Assembly: GCF_010882125.1 (NCBI RefSeq)
Contig: NZ_JAAGVZ010000005.1
Location: 62,001-126,000 of the forward strand
Direction of reading: 5' to 3'
DNA from: Peribacillus alkalitolerans
GTDB lineage: Bacteria > Bacillota > Bacilli > Bacillales > DSM-1321
Length of the DNA stretch: 64,000 nt
Position numbers and translations under genes: made by a program. Of this stretch, positions 1 to 8,539 are shown piece after piece. The notes below the pieces were generated by a model, which was given only the letters and a program-made list of their open reading frames with translations, was not told the origin of the DNA and did no database searches. Positions within the stretch are counted from its first letter, which is position 1. Every line of letters starts with the position of its first letter.

Positions 1-107
1 ATGACCCTAATCAGATTCCAATGCAGCGCTGGAGAAGCCATGCACACCTTTTGTTTTCTAACTGGCTCAATTATTATGTTTACCAAGAAACACCTTATCA
101 ATGGTAA
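1..107 (+). CDS. metA: Homoserine O-acyltransferase MetA, C-terminal end (partial)
   Basis: An open frame enters the window at base 3 and stops with TAA at 105-107, giving 34 residues. They include [19 protein letters not shown], the conserved C-terminus of the MetA family, which acylates homoserine at the first committed step of methionine synthesis. Bacilli generally use acetyl-CoA; that is family knowledge and cannot be tested from this fragment. The catalytic part lies outside the window. A hairpin terminator follows 45 bp downstream. Confidence 0.85.
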   Translation, partial: DPNQIPMQRWRSHAHLLFSNWLNYYVYQETPYQW

Positions 108-152
108 ATGAGGAGTTTGCCCCGTATGGGTTGAAGGGTCGGTATTTTAGAG

Positions 153-193
153 AAAAAAGGATCTGTTCTCATTTCGAGAATTGATCCTTTTTT
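153..193. terminator. Bidirectional terminator between metA and the methyltransferase gene
   Basis: The arms AAAAAAGGATC and GATCCTTTTTT enclose an inner stem TTCTC/GAGAA. Runs of A and T on both sides fit rho-independent termination for the rightward metA and the leftward methyltransferase gene, which converge here. Confidence 0.8.
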
Positions 194-197
194 GGTC

Positions 198-878
198 CTA
201 TATTTTTTTCAAAATGAATAACCACATAAAACATACGGCCTGTTGAATTTCCTTAGGCAAATGCACCAGTTGCTCAAGTTTCGCTTCCCTTTTTTCAACA
301 CCCTTGTCATCAATTAGTTTCCATCCATTTTCTTCTGCCAATCTGGCGAACTCCCAAGGCATCATCGAATTCATAATAATCTGCTCACCATAAAGTCGTT
401 TATAACTATGCGCCTGTCTCGGTGCCGCAGTTGGCCCCAATATCCCAAAGCAAGCAACACCATCTGTTTTTACAATTCTTCTAATCTCATTTAAGGAATG
501 TAACGGATTTTCAGTCCATTCCAGCGAATTAATGGCCATAGTACCGTCCAATGAATCCGATTCAAATGGAAGTTGGCTCAAATCACCTTGAATGAACTGA
601 ACCCCCTTAAAACCTTTTGCTCTATCGCTTGCTGTATCAACCATTTCTTTAGAAAGATCTAATCCTATTGCCTTCATTCCATGCCTTGCCAGACCCAGCG
701 TGCCGTATCCGTCACCACAACCTAAGTCAGCGATATACGATCCTTCCTTTAAATGACTCAAAAAAAAGGGAAGGATTTTTTTTCTACTGCCATTTTCCCA
801 CATATCCTTAGAGTTACTTGACCACTCTGCGGCAAATTGATCCCATTGCTTTTCAGCTTCTATGTGCCAATTATTCAT
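198..878 (-). CDS. Class I SAM-dependent methyltransferase
   Basis: This 226-residue protein has the Rossmann-type SAM site DLGCGDGYG at residues 51-59 and an acidic residue after strand 2 (GLDLS, about 72-76). This is the UbiE/Methyltransf_11 fold, which transfers methyl groups from SAM to small molecules or other targets. The substrate is not predictable. The ATG is preceded by GAGGAG nine bases upstream, so the start is well supported. It converges on metA with a shared terminator and appears monocistronic. It is a cytoplasmic protein with no membrane segment. Confidence 0.85.
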   Translation of the reverse strand: MNNWHIEAEKQWDQFAAEWSSNSKDMWENGSRKKILPFFLSHLKEGSYIADLGCGDGYGTLGLARHGMKAIGLDLSKEMVDTASDRAKGFKGVQFIQGDLSQLPFESDSLDGTMAINSLEWTENPLHSLNEIRRIVKTDGVACFGILGPTAAPRQAHSYKRLYGEQIIMNSMMPWEFARLAEENGWKLIDDKGVEKREAKLEQLVHLPKEIQQAVCFMWLFILKKI

Positions 879-1029
879 TCCAACACACTCCTCACTATAT
901 GTATCAACTCTTTTAGATAATTATAACAACTTTAGGGAACTTAGCTAGCTTCTAATGTGGGAATGACTTGTACTTGTGGTGAAAAAATCCGTTTAACTTT
1001 AGTCTATTGGAAAAATGGACTTCTTTTAG

Positions 1030-1070
1030 CACGAAAAAGGATTGCACTTTCTGTGCAATCCTTTTTCGTG
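1030..1070 (-). terminator. Terminator of mntR
   Basis: A near-perfect hairpin with 17-bp arms (ACGAAAAAGGATTGCAC and complement) and a five-base loop. It lies directly after the mntR stop codon and is followed by T residues on the minus strand. Confidence 0.8.
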
Positions 1071-1071
1071 T

Positions 1072-1503
1072 TTAATTCTTTTGATTGTCTTCATTTTGTT
1101 TCTGGATGGCTTGAAGGTGGTTTATCCGATTTTCATCTTCTTCAAAATATTGAACAAGATCACCAATCCGATCTATCGCATCCCAGCTTAAATGATGCTC
1201 TATTCCTTCAACGTCCCTATAAATATTCTCCTCTTTCACTCCAATTGTTCGTAACAATTGTTCTAGCAAATCATGGCGAAATACGAGTCTTTTGCCAATC
1301 TTCTTGCCCTTAGGAGTCAAAATCAATCCTCTATATTTTTCATAAACTAAATATTCTTCTTGATCTAGCTTTTGAACCATTTTTGTCACGGAGGATGGGT
1401 GTACTGACAAGTTTTCTGCAATGTCGGAAACCCTTGCATATCCTTTTTCTTCAATCAGTAAATAAATTTGTTCTATATAATCCTCCATACTAGGTGTTGG
1501 CAT
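1072..1503 (-). CDS. mntR: Manganese-responsive transcriptional regulator MntR
   Basis: DtxR-family repressor that senses Mn(II) and represses manganese uptake genes. With the start at 1503 it has 143 residues, the usual length, and all the metal ligands of the B. subtilis protein fall in register: D8, E11, H77, E99, E102 and H103. The N-terminal winged helix (about residues 20-65) includes [13 protein letters not shown] longer reading from 1518 is possible, but that upstream ATG overlaps the GGGAGG ribosome site that serves 1503. It is monocistronic, with a terminator directly downstream. No MntR target is recognisable in this window. Confidence 0.95.
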   Translation of the reverse strand: MPTPSMEDYIEQIYLLIEEKGYARVSDIAENLSVHPSSVTKMVQKLDQEEYLVYEKYRGLILTPKGKKIGKRLVFRHDLLEQLLRTIGVKEENIYRDVEGIEHHLSWDAIDRIGDLVQYFEEDENRINHLQAIQKQNEDNQKN

Positions 1504-1598
1504 CCCATATCCTCCCATTCAAAACACATATCATAAAAATTTTACTATACTCTTGGGGACATAACAAGGATTGGGACTCTTTTTCCATAGAAACGGGT

Positions 1599-3764
1599 TT
1601 ACCCATACTGGAATGAAACCTTTCCATCCTTCATACAAAGCTTTGCTGTAAACACTTTATCATCTTTTTTAAATCCTTCTATTTGTTCTGTGACACCTTC
1701 TTTTAAAAGGAGTCGAATATTTTTTTGGGTGATAGATTTTCCGAGCATTTTTTTAGAAATCGTAAACTTACATTGATTTTTGGTATATTGGCTGCACCCA
1801 TAAAAAGTCCCTTTGTCTACAATCGATCCTTTACAATTAGGGCAAATTCCAAGTGAAGTGGTCTTTTTAATAACCTTTTTCCCTTTACGAACCGTACTTT
1901 TTGACATACTCTCCAAATCGAATTGATGAAATTCCCAAGTTGCCTCATTTTCTACAGCGTCCTCTATCAGTTTTGTGGATAGTTTCTTAACTTGGTTCAT
2001 AAATTCCGATGGACCCGCATTCCCATCACCTATTTCTTCAAGTCTTTTTTCCCATTTAGCTGTCATTTCAGGAGAAGCTAGTATGGTTTTCCCAACTGCC
2101 TCAATTAAAACCATCCCTTTATCAGTGGCATAAACTTGGTTCTTTACAACTGAAATATATCCACGGTCCTTTAGGATTCCTATGATCCCTGCGCGAGTGG
2201 CTTCTGTCCCTAATCCTTCCGTCTTGTTTAGCATTGCTTGAAGCTCTTGGTCTTCAATATGCTTGCCTGCCGTTTTCATAAGCGTAATAAGCTGTCCCTC
2301 GGTGTATCGTTTAGGGGGCTGTGTTTCTCCCTTTTTCACCTTAGCTTTTATCACACTACCTTCTTCTCCCTCCTCAAATGGAGGAAGGTCTTGTTCTTCA
2401 TCACTCTCTTTATTTTCTTTTTCAAATAAAACTTTTCGCCAGCCATCTTGAATTTTCTCTTTGCCTTTCGTTATGAATTCAGCTCTCTTATCCACTAATG
2501 TATGAACAGTTGTATAATCAAAAATCGCTTTTGGATAGTGGGCCGCAATTAAACGTTTTGCAATCAACTCATAAATTTTCCAATCATCACCACTTAACCT
2601 ACCCTCTCTAGGAACTTGTTCAGTGGGAATGATGGCATAATGGTCTGTGACCTTCTTTTCATTCACATATCTTTTATCATTCATGATGGATTCCTTAGGC
2701 AATGGGAAAAGAGATGAGAATTCATTGAATTTCGAAAGCTTATCCAAAATGTCCGGAAATCCGTTAGCCTCTTCCTTAGTCACAAAGCTTGAATCACTCC
2801 GTGGGTAAGATATTACACCTTGGACATATAGTTTTTGGGCAATATCAAGGGTTTTTTTAGGAGGGAATTTATACAACTTGTTCGCTGTGGCTTGTAGGCT
2901 AGATAAATTGAATAAAAATGGGGGAAGATATTCTTTTCTTTCCTTTTCTACACTTGCTACTGTGGCTGGTTTCCCTATACAAAACTTTTGGATGGCATTT
3001 GCCATTTTTTCGTCTTCAATTCGTGTTTCCTTATGTTTATGCCATTTACCGGAATATGTTTTCCCATTTATTGAAAAATCACAGATGACTTCCCAAAATG
3101 GTTTAGAAGTGAATTGTTGAATTTCTTTTTCCCTCTTTACAATTAAAGCCAAAGTTGGAGTCTGAACTCTTCCAACAGAAAAAACGTCCTGAAGGCCTTT
3201 TTTTTGAAGAAGCAAGGTGTAAATCCTTGAAGCGTTCATTCCAATTAGCCAATCTGCACATTGTCTACTTAATGCCTCGTGATACAAATTTCTTGTTTTT
3301 TCTTCTTCTAATAGATTAGAAAACCCTTGTTTTACGGCATTTTCAGTCAACGAGGAAATCCATAACCTCTTCATTGGTTTTTGATTCCTACATTGACCAA
3401 GGATAATCCGAATGATCGCTTCCCCTTCCCGCTCAGCATCCCCTGCAATGATGACCTCTGATACACTTGGATTTTGGACGAGCCCTTGTATGACTTTAAA
3501 TTGTTTCCACTTGGCTTTCATGACGCGGTGCTGAAATCTAGTTGGAATGATTGGCAAAGTATCTATTTTCCATTTTTTCCATGATGGATCATATTCTTCG
3601 GGAGGTATCAATTCACATAAATGTCCTATGGCCCACGTTAAAAAGGCACCTTTAGGGAAAGTGCTATTAGGTGCAATCTCTACATACCCATCTTTTTTCT
3701 TGAAGCTGTATGGTGCGGCCAGTTTTAACCCTTGATCTGGCTTTTCAGCTATGATTATTTTCAT
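1599..3764 (-). CDS. topB: DNA topoisomerase III
   Basis: Type IA topoisomerase that cuts and passes single strands to relax negative supercoils and resolve recombination or replication intermediates. The 721 residues match TopB length. The Toprim domain opens with MKIIIAEKPDQG and has the acidic cluster GDAEREGE at 108-115. The active-site tyrosine is Y320 in the motif ISYPRSDS. The C-terminus has one zinc-ribbon-like unit (CPNC with downstream cysteines, about 638-662). GAGGTG precedes the ATG. It lies between mntR and the ypeP/zinc-finger pair and appears to be transcribed alone. Confidence 0.95.
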   Translation of the reverse strand: MKIIIAEKPDQGLKLAAPYSFKKKDGYVEIAPNSTFPKGAFLTWAIGHLCELIPPEEYDPSWKKWKIDTLPIIPTRFQHRVMKAKWKQFKVIQGLVQNPSVSEVIIAGDAEREGEAIIRIILGQCRNQKPMKRLWISSLTENAVKQGFSNLLEEEKTRNLYHEALSRQCADWLIGMNASRIYTLLLQKKGLQDVFSVGRVQTPTLALIVKREKEIQQFTSKPFWEVICDFSINGKTYSGKWHKHKETRIEDEKMANAIQKFCIGKPATVASVEKERKEYLPPFLFNLSSLQATANKLYKFPPKKTLDIAQKLYVQGVISYPRSDSSFVTKEEANGFPDILDKLSKFNEFSSLFPLPKESIMNDKRYVNEKKVTDHYAIIPTEQVPREGRLSGDDWKIYELIAKRLIAAHYPKAIFDYTTVHTLVDKRAEFITKGKEKIQDGWRKVLFEKENKESDEEQDLPPFEEGEEGSVIKAKVKKGETQPPKRYTEGQLITLMKTAGKHIEDQELQAMLNKTEGLGTEATRAGIIGILKDRGYISVVKNQVYATDKGMVLIEAVGKTILASPEMTAKWEKRLEEIGDGNAGPSEFMNQVKKLSTKLIEDAVENEATWEFHQFDLESMSKSTVRKGKKVIKKTTSLGICPNCKGSIVDKGTFYGCSQYTKNQCKFTISKKMLGKSITQKNIRLLLKEGVTEQIEGFKKDDKVFTAKLCMKDGKVSFQYG

Positions 3765-3826
3765 ATTTCACCTCTTACGCCCAAACCTATTATTACCTTA
3801 ATAGTATCACAATTGCTTTTTTGGCG

Positions 3827-3857
3827 TAATAAAAAGGAGGTGTGCTTCACCTCCTTG
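3827..3857 (-). terminator. Terminator after the small zinc-finger gene
   Basis: The stem AAGGAGGTG/CACCTCCTT has a five-base loop and is followed by TTTTTATT on the minus strand. It lies 9 bp beyond the zinc-finger gene stop and ends the ypeP transcript. Confidence 0.8.
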
Positions 3858-3865
3858 TCAAAATT

Positions 3866-4042
3866 CTAAGTTAATTTCTTTCCAATACTTTTTAACTTCT
3901 GACCTACCGTACAATATGTGATACAAAAATTGTGGGCATTATTCCTACCTAACTCTTTTCGATGATGAGAATAAACAAAGCATCCTTCACAATAAGAAGT
4001 CAATACGTCTTGGACTTCATTAAAAATCCTTTTTCGATTCAT
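3866..4042 (-). CDS. Small zinc-finger domain protein
   Basis: A 58-residue protein with the pattern CEGC (C18, C21) followed by FCITYC. This is the arrangement of the small Bacillaceae 'zinc-finger' proteins of Pfam type PF10782. The role is unknown. An ATG two codons earlier (4048) lies only 3 bases from AAAGGG, whereas the ATG at 4042 has a nine-base spacing, so 4042 is preferred. It starts 15 bp after the ypeP stop and shares its terminator, so the two probably form an operon. Family assignment is from the cysteine pattern only. Confidence 0.7.
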   Translation of the reverse strand: MNRKRIFNEVQDVLTSYCEGCFVYSHHRKELGRNNAHNFCITYCTVGQKLKSIGKKLT

Positions 4043-4057
4043 CTCCATAAACCCTTT

Positions 4058-4711
4058 CTAAATTTCGAGTGTACTTTTTATTATTGTCCCCTGAAGTGCC
4101 TGTGTAGCCAGTTTATCCGCTTCGCTGTTAAGTTTCCTGCTAATTGGTTCATATTTAGGATGGATTGACAAAGCATTTAGTTTTTCTTCAATTCGATCAA
4201 GCCATTTATTAAACTCATCTTCAAAACAAGGCCAATCCCCTGCTAATTGGTTCAAAACTACTTGTGAATCACCTTTAAATGTTACCGCTTGATGGTGAAC
4301 TCCTAAGTCTTCCAGTGCTAATACCCCATCATAAAAAGCAGCGTATTCAGCTTCATTATTGGAAGAAAGACCCTCCAACACCTTATTCACTCTTAACCGA
4401 AGTTTCCTACCATTTTGTGAATAGTAAATGACAAGCCCACTAGCAGCCTTACCGACTTCTTTTAAAAATCCACCGTCAAAATAAACCATTACATCCTGTG
4501 GTTCTTCTTTTGTTTCTTCTAATAATTTTTTCAATTCTTTTTTCGTCCATACAGTCCCTATTTCATCTTGAAATTCTATTTCATGAGCCCGACCAGTTTT
4601 TTCAAGGTCCTCCATAATAACAATTGCTTCCCCTGCTGGAACCCAATCTGAATAGAAAATAGTAGATGGTTTTTTAGACAGAGTGAATTTCCATTCGATT
4701 TTTACTTGCAT
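4058..4711 (-). CDS. ypeP: RNase H-like (reverse-transcriptase-like) protein, YpeP type
   Basis: About 217 residues. The C-terminal two thirds form an RNase H fold with the acidic set seen as YFDGG, NNEAEY, GDSQVV and EADKLA, so the four catalytic carboxylates appear intact. This predicts cleavage of RNA in RNA-DNA hybrids. The N-terminal part resembles the family's extra domain and has no catalytic motif I recognise. The frame extends upstream to 4804, but the ATG at 4711 has a GGAAGG site nine bases away and begins the conserved part. It is divergent from a second RNase H-like gene at 5018. Confidence 0.8.
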   Translation of the reverse strand: MQVKIEWKFTLSKKPSTIFYSDWVPAGEAIVIMEDLEKTGRAHEIEFQDEIGTVWTKKELKKLLEETKEEPQDVMVYFDGGFLKEVGKAASGLVIYYSQNGRKLRLRVNKVLEGLSSNNEAEYAAFYDGVLALEDLGVHHQAVTFKGDSQVVLNQLAGDWPCFEDEFNKWLDRIEEKLNALSIHPKYEPISRKLNSEADKLATQALQGTIIKSTLEI

Positions 4712-4961
4712 ACTATCATTCCTTCCACTTTTGAGAAGAGTGAGGTTGACTAATTTCGTTATTCTTATATATTTATCCAAAACGACGTTAAAAGATGAAT
4801 TCAATTATTGAAATCAGCTAAACAAGGCATCTTCTGATGGATAATCGAGATTTTAATTTAGCTATATATATTTTCTCATAATACCCTTAAAACTTCCCTT
4901 TCCTTCAAAATTTTTCTATTATTAAGGAAAATTGGCCCTCATACTTTTTGTACCATCTATT

Positions 4962-4989
4962 TTGAATATACTTTATGATAAACTACATA
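4962..4989 (+). promoter_or_regulatory. Possible sigma-A promoter of ypdQ
   Basis: TTGAAT at 4962-4967 and TACATA at 4984-4989, with a 16-bp spacer, lie upstream of the AGGGAGG ribosome site. The match is modest and AT-rich sequence here makes chance matches likely. Confidence 0.3.
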
Positions 4990-5017
4990 GGTATATACTT
5001 AGGGAGGCATTTGTTAC

Positions 5018-5410
5018 ATGATTGAGGTTTATATCGATGGTGCAAGCGCAGGCAATCCTGGCCCTAGTGGGGCAGGAATTTTCATTAAAAATAATGGTGA
5101 GGTAGAGAGATACTCCATTCCATTGGGTGAAATGGAAAATCACGAAGCCGAATACCATGCATTAATTAAAGCATTGGAAATATGTGTAGAAAAAGGGTTT
5201 CACACTGTTTCTTTTCGGACAGATTCTCAAGCAATCAGTTCTGCTGTTGAAAAAGAATTTGCAAAGAACAAACGCTATGCTCCTTTACTTGCAAAAGCAA
5301 TGGACTTGTATCAGCAAATTCCGCTTTTCTTCATAAAGTGGATACCGAGTTCTGAAAACAGGAATGCTGATGAATTAGCTAGAAAAGCTGTACAATTGAA
5401 TAAAGGATGA
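5018..5410 (+). CDS. ypdQ: RNase HI-like protein YpdQ
   Basis: A compact 130-residue RNase H domain: D7 in YIDGASAGNPGP, E44 in NHEAEYHAL, D in RTDSQAI, and a final D in NADELARKA. The architecture matches RnhA-type enzymes, but Bacillus YpdQ-type proteins are known as RNase H-like rather than as the main RNase HI, so activity should not be assumed. AGGGAGG precedes the ATG. The stop codon overlaps the beginning of the transporter reading frame, so the two are co-transcribed. Confidence 0.85.
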   Translation: MIEVYIDGASAGNPGPSGAGIFIKNNGEVERYSIPLGEMENHEAEYHALIKALEICVEKGFHTVSFRTDSQAISSAVEKEFAKNKRYAPLLAKAMDLYQQIPLFFIKWIPSSENRNADELARKAVQLNKG

Positions 5411-5415
5411 TGTCG

Positions 5416-6336
5416 ATGAATAAAAAACTACTTGCAGATTGTACATTATTATTGGTTGTTTTTATATGGGGAGCCACTTTCGTCCTTGTCCAAGATGCGA
5501 TATCCTTTTTGGAGCCTTTTAGTTTTAATGCAGTTCGATTTATGATGGCTTTTATTATTTTATATATATGGTTTTTAGCAAGAAAAAAACAAACACTTGG
5601 TTTTTCTAAACCTTTACTATTTGCTGGTATTAAAATGGGGATATGGTTATTCATAGGATATGCGTTCCAAACATTTGGACTTTTGTATACTACCCCAGCT
5701 AAGGCGGGTTTTATTACTGGTTTAAGTGTCGTCCTTGTTCCGCTTTTTTCATTGTTCGTTTTAAAACAGAAACCTCACAGGAATGCTGTTATTGGAGTAA
5801 TATTTGCAGCGACAGGATTATACGTAATGACTGCCATACAAACTTCGAACGTTAATATGGGAGACATTTTAGTCTTTTTTTGTACAATCGGTTTTGCAAT
5901 GCATATTATTACTACTACCAAATACGCAGGCACCTACCCGGCTTTAGAGTTGACGTTGATTCAAATCCTCACTGTCGGTTTGTTATCCACTGCTTTTAGT
6001 ATAGGAACAGAAGACTTTAGTAGAATGTTTGATGTCGACACATTCATTCAACCTGAAGTCCTTTCAGCTTTAATCATAACTTCTGTTTTAGCTACAGCTT
6101 TCGCTTTCTTGGCCCAAACTTATTTCCAGAGCTATACATCCCCTACAAGAGTGGCTCTTATTTTCGCTATGGAACCTGTGTTTGCAGCTATAACATCATA
6201 CTTATGGATTTCTGAAAGATTCACTGCTGCCACATTGGCTGGATGCATTATGATCTTCGCTGGCATGATATTGGCCGAACTACCGAATAAACCAAGAAAA
6301 AAGGACACCTCCATTAATGAAAAGGTGTCCGCATAA
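5416..6336 (+). CDS. EamA/DMT-family transporter
   Basis: About 306 residues with roughly ten hydrophobic segments and the two-fold EamA repeat seen in drug/metabolite exporters. Typical landmarks are IWGATFVL in the first helix and AMEPVFAAI late in repeat two. The substrate is unknown. The frame allows ATGs at 5407, 5410 and 5416. Only 5416 has AAAGGA at the right distance (8 bases), the earlier two overlapping it. It is translationally coupled to ypdQ. The last codons contain an inverted repeat (GGACACCT/AGGTGTCC). Confidence 0.85.
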   Translation: MNKKLLADCTLLLVVFIWGATFVLVQDAISFLEPFSFNAVRFMMAFIILYIWFLARKKQTLGFSKPLLFAGIKMGIWLFIGYAFQTFGLLYTTPAKAGFITGLSVVLVPLFSLFVLKQKPHRNAVIGVIFAATGLYVMTAIQTSNVNMGDILVFFCTIGFAMHIITTTKYAGTYPALELTLIQILTVGLLSTAFSIGTEDFSRMFDVDTFIQPEVLSALIITSVLATAFAFLAQTYFQSYTSPTRVALIFAMEPVFAAITSYLWISERFTAATLAGCIMIFAGMILAELPNKPRKKDTSINEKVSA

Positions 6337-6348
6337 ATAGTGATCATT

Positions 6349-6384
6349 TAGCCGGTGGGAATTATTTCCCAAGCGGCTATTTTT
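6349..6384 (+). terminator. Terminator after the ypdQ-transporter operon
   Basis: The stem TAGCCG-TGGGAA/TTCCCA-CGGCTA has an internal mismatch and is followed by TTTTTAG on the plus strand. Confidence 0.7.
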
Positions 6385-6432
6385 AGTTTCAAATGGAAGA
6401 CTATCACTACGGGGAAGCTGATTTTGGAAACT

Positions 6433-6699
6433 TTATACCAAAACTCCAAACTGTTCAGCCACATTCTTTGCTTGCTTCCGATTCTCCACTTTTTGGTGTG
6501 TCATAGATTCAAGCAAGGATACGTAAAAACTTCCATCAAATTGTTTCTGTGCTTTCAGAGTCATTTCTATGCAGGTGTTTACTAGCCAATCTGGCGCATT
6601 GGTATATTGCTTACCAAAATAGATAAAGCCTATTGCTTCATCCGCGAAATGAAACCCTTTGTCTTCAAGGAAGCAAATGTACTCGTCTACTGTCTTCAT
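6433..6699 (-). CDS. Small conserved protein of unknown function (DUF6123-like)
   Basis: An 88-residue soluble protein with no catalytic motif. It contains GFIYFGKQYTN, which I associate with a small Bacillaceae family (DUF6123 is my best guess). It lies 70 bp downstream of ypcP on the same strand. The ATG has GAGGGA about 11 bases upstream. It may be the last gene of the dynA-ypcP transcript. No function is proposed. Confidence 0.6.
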   Translation of the reverse strand: MKTVDEYICFLEDKGFHFADEAIGFIYFGKQYTNAPDWLVNTCIEMTLKAQKQFDGSFYVSLLESMTHQKVENRKQAKNVAEQFGVLV

Positions 6700-6769
6700 G
6701 TTCAGATTGATCCCTCACAAAAATGTATCTATTTCCCTCCTACATAATACCTTAGTTCTTGAAAAATGA

Positions 6770-7672
6770 CTATATCAATGCAAAAGGATCTGGTGTAGGG
6801 CTTGGGACATGCCTATAGACCGTTTTAAATTCATGAGATTTCAGCATGGCATGTACTGTTTCATTGTCATATTTGTATATTGCATTTTCTAAAGGACAAG
6901 AAATTGGAACGTCACACTTAATTGCAGCCAACTTCCTCGACAAATGAAGGAGATCGACAGCATCCTCGATTTTTGTTCGCTGCGTTTTAGTTAGCGATGC
7001 CAAATTCTCTAATATCCCTTCAATATGTTCAAACTGTTGAAGAAGCTTGATTGCAGTCTTTTCCCCGATTCCCTTTACACCAGGATAATTATCGGATGGG
7101 TCTCCCATAAGAGCTTTCAAATCGACCATCTGGGTAGGTGAAATTCCTTTCCAAGCGAAGAACGATTCTTCATCATGAACCTCATAGTTTCCATATCCTT
7201 TTTTCAACAGAATAACTGAGACGGAAGGTTCCAATAGCTGCAGTAAATCTTGATCTCCTGTCAAGATTTGAATTTGGTAGTCTTCTTTATGCATTGCTGT
7301 AAGAGAGCCAATGCAATCATCTGCTTCAAAGTTCTCCAGTCCAATATTAGGAATGTCAAAAGCCTCTACAGCTTCTTTTACTAAATCAAATTGTGGCAAT
7401 AATTCCACTGGAGCAGCCGGTCGATTCCCTTTATATTCTTGAAACATTTCCGTACGAAAAGTTTTTGAACCCATATCCCAACAAACTGTTAAATGGGACG
7501 GCTGGAATTTTTCCGCCGCCATTAGCATGTGCTTAAGGAACCCTTGTACAGCATTGGTTGGGACACCTTTCGAATTGAACATGAATTGCCCTGTCATGGC
7601 AGTTGAATAGAATGCACGGAATAACAGGGCCATACCATCTATTAACAAATAAGTAGATTTAGATTCTTTCAA
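6770..7672 (-). CDS. ypcP: 5'-3' exonuclease YpcP
   Basis: A stand-alone homologue of the DNA polymerase I 5'-nuclease domain, implicated in removing RNA primers and flaps. The 300 residues carry the flap-nuclease acids: D12 in LLIDGMAL, EADD at 116-119, TGDQD at 138-142 and GDPSDN at 190-195. A helix-hairpin-helix follows (GVKGIGEKTA, 198-207). The start codon is TTG at 7672 with GAGG upstream, since the conserved N-terminus begins there and there is no nearby ATG. It starts 15 bp after the sulfurtransferase stop. Confidence 0.9.
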   Translation of the reverse strand: MKESKSTYLLIDGMALLFRAFYSTAMTGQFMFNSKGVPTNAVQGFLKHMLMAAEKFQPSHLTVCWDMGSKTFRTEMFQEYKGNRPAAPVELLPQFDLVKEAVEAFDIPNIGLENFEADDCIGSLTAMHKEDYQIQILTGDQDLLQLLEPSVSVILLKKGYGNYEVHDEESFFAWKGISPTQMVDLKALMGDPSDNYPGVKGIGEKTAIKLLQQFEHIEGILENLASLTKTQRTKIEDAVDLLHLSRKLAAIKCDVPISCPLENAIYKYDNETVHAMLKSHEFKTVYRHVPSPTPDPFALI

Positions 7673-7687
7673 TTTAAATACCTCACT

Positions 7688-8524
7688 TTACAATTCCTTT
7701 GATACTGGATTTTCAGGATAGGAAACCCAGTCACTGTAACTGCCGATATAAACCTTCACCTTATTGAAGCCTGCTTCTTTCAAAGCTACAAAATTAGGAG
7801 AAGCCGTAACCCCTGAGCCACAATAAACGATGATTTCCTTATCGGCGTCTAGGTGCTTGAAGCGATTTTTTTGTTCGTCCGAAAGTAAAAACCTGCCTTC
7901 TGATAATCCATTCATCCAGAATTCATTGATGCTTCCGGGAATATGTCCAGCTATTCTATCAATCGGTTCCTCAATCCCTTTGTAACGCATCCCTTCCCTT
8001 GAATCAATCAGAGTGACATCTAAAGAATGTCCCTGACTGACTTTCTGGACCTCTTCATACGTGGCTAGGATTTCAGGATTTACCTTCAAAGGATAATTGC
8101 TACTTTTCCTTTGCTTACAATCTATTTCAATCGGCAAGTCCGCCTTTTTCCAATCTGTTAAACCACCATTTAAGATATAAACTTTCTCGTGTCCTACATA
8201 TTTCATCATCCAATATAAACGAGATGCATATGGACCTGCACCATCATCATAAGCAACCACAGTATTCTTAGGAGATATTCCCCTTTGCTCGAGTTTTTCT
8301 TGAAAAACTTTTAAATCAGGAAGAGGATGACGGCCCCCATGGGACTGAACCGTACCAGATAAATCTTCCTCGAGATCAAAGAAAATTGCTCCAGGAATAT
8401 GTTCCTTCCCAAAATGCTCCTTGCCGAATGTAGGATTTCCTAACTGGAAATGGCAATCTATTAAAATGACATCATCATTTGTTAGTTGATTCATTACCCA
8501 CTCTTTATCAACAAAAATGCTCAT
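7688..8524 (-). CDS. Sulfurtransferase with two rhodanese domains
   Basis: A 278-residue tandem rhodanese. The N-terminal domain (about 1-130) lacks a catalytic cysteine loop, and the C-terminal domain has CGSGVTA near residue 236. That loop is of the 3-mercaptopyruvate sulfurtransferase (SseA) type rather than the CRxGx[R/T] type of thiosulfate sulfurtransferases, so transfer of sulfur from mercaptopyruvate is likely but inferred. AGGGGG precedes the ATG. It sits in the dynA operon, 15-16 bp from each neighbour, with no obvious functional link. Confidence 0.85.
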   Translation of the reverse strand: MSIFVDKEWVMNQLTNDDVILIDCHFQLGNPTFGKEHFGKEHIPGAIFFDLEEDLSGTVQSHGGRHPLPDLKVFQEKLEQRGISPKNTVVAYDDGAGPYASRLYWMMKYVGHEKVYILNGGLTDWKKADLPIEIDCKQRKSSNYPLKVNPEILATYEEVQKVSQGHSLDVTLIDSREGMRYKGIEEPIDRIAGHIPGSINEFWMNGLSEGRFLLSDEQKNRFKHLDADKEIIVYCGSGVTASPNFVALKEAGFNKVKVYIGSYSDWVSYPENPVSKEL

Positions 8525-8539
8525 AATCGGCCCCCTCTA

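Noticed and set aside
957-1313. Rightward 118-residue ORF opposite mntR
   Set aside because: It runs through the mntR terminator and coding sequence on the other strand, has no ribosome site, and encodes no recognisable protein.
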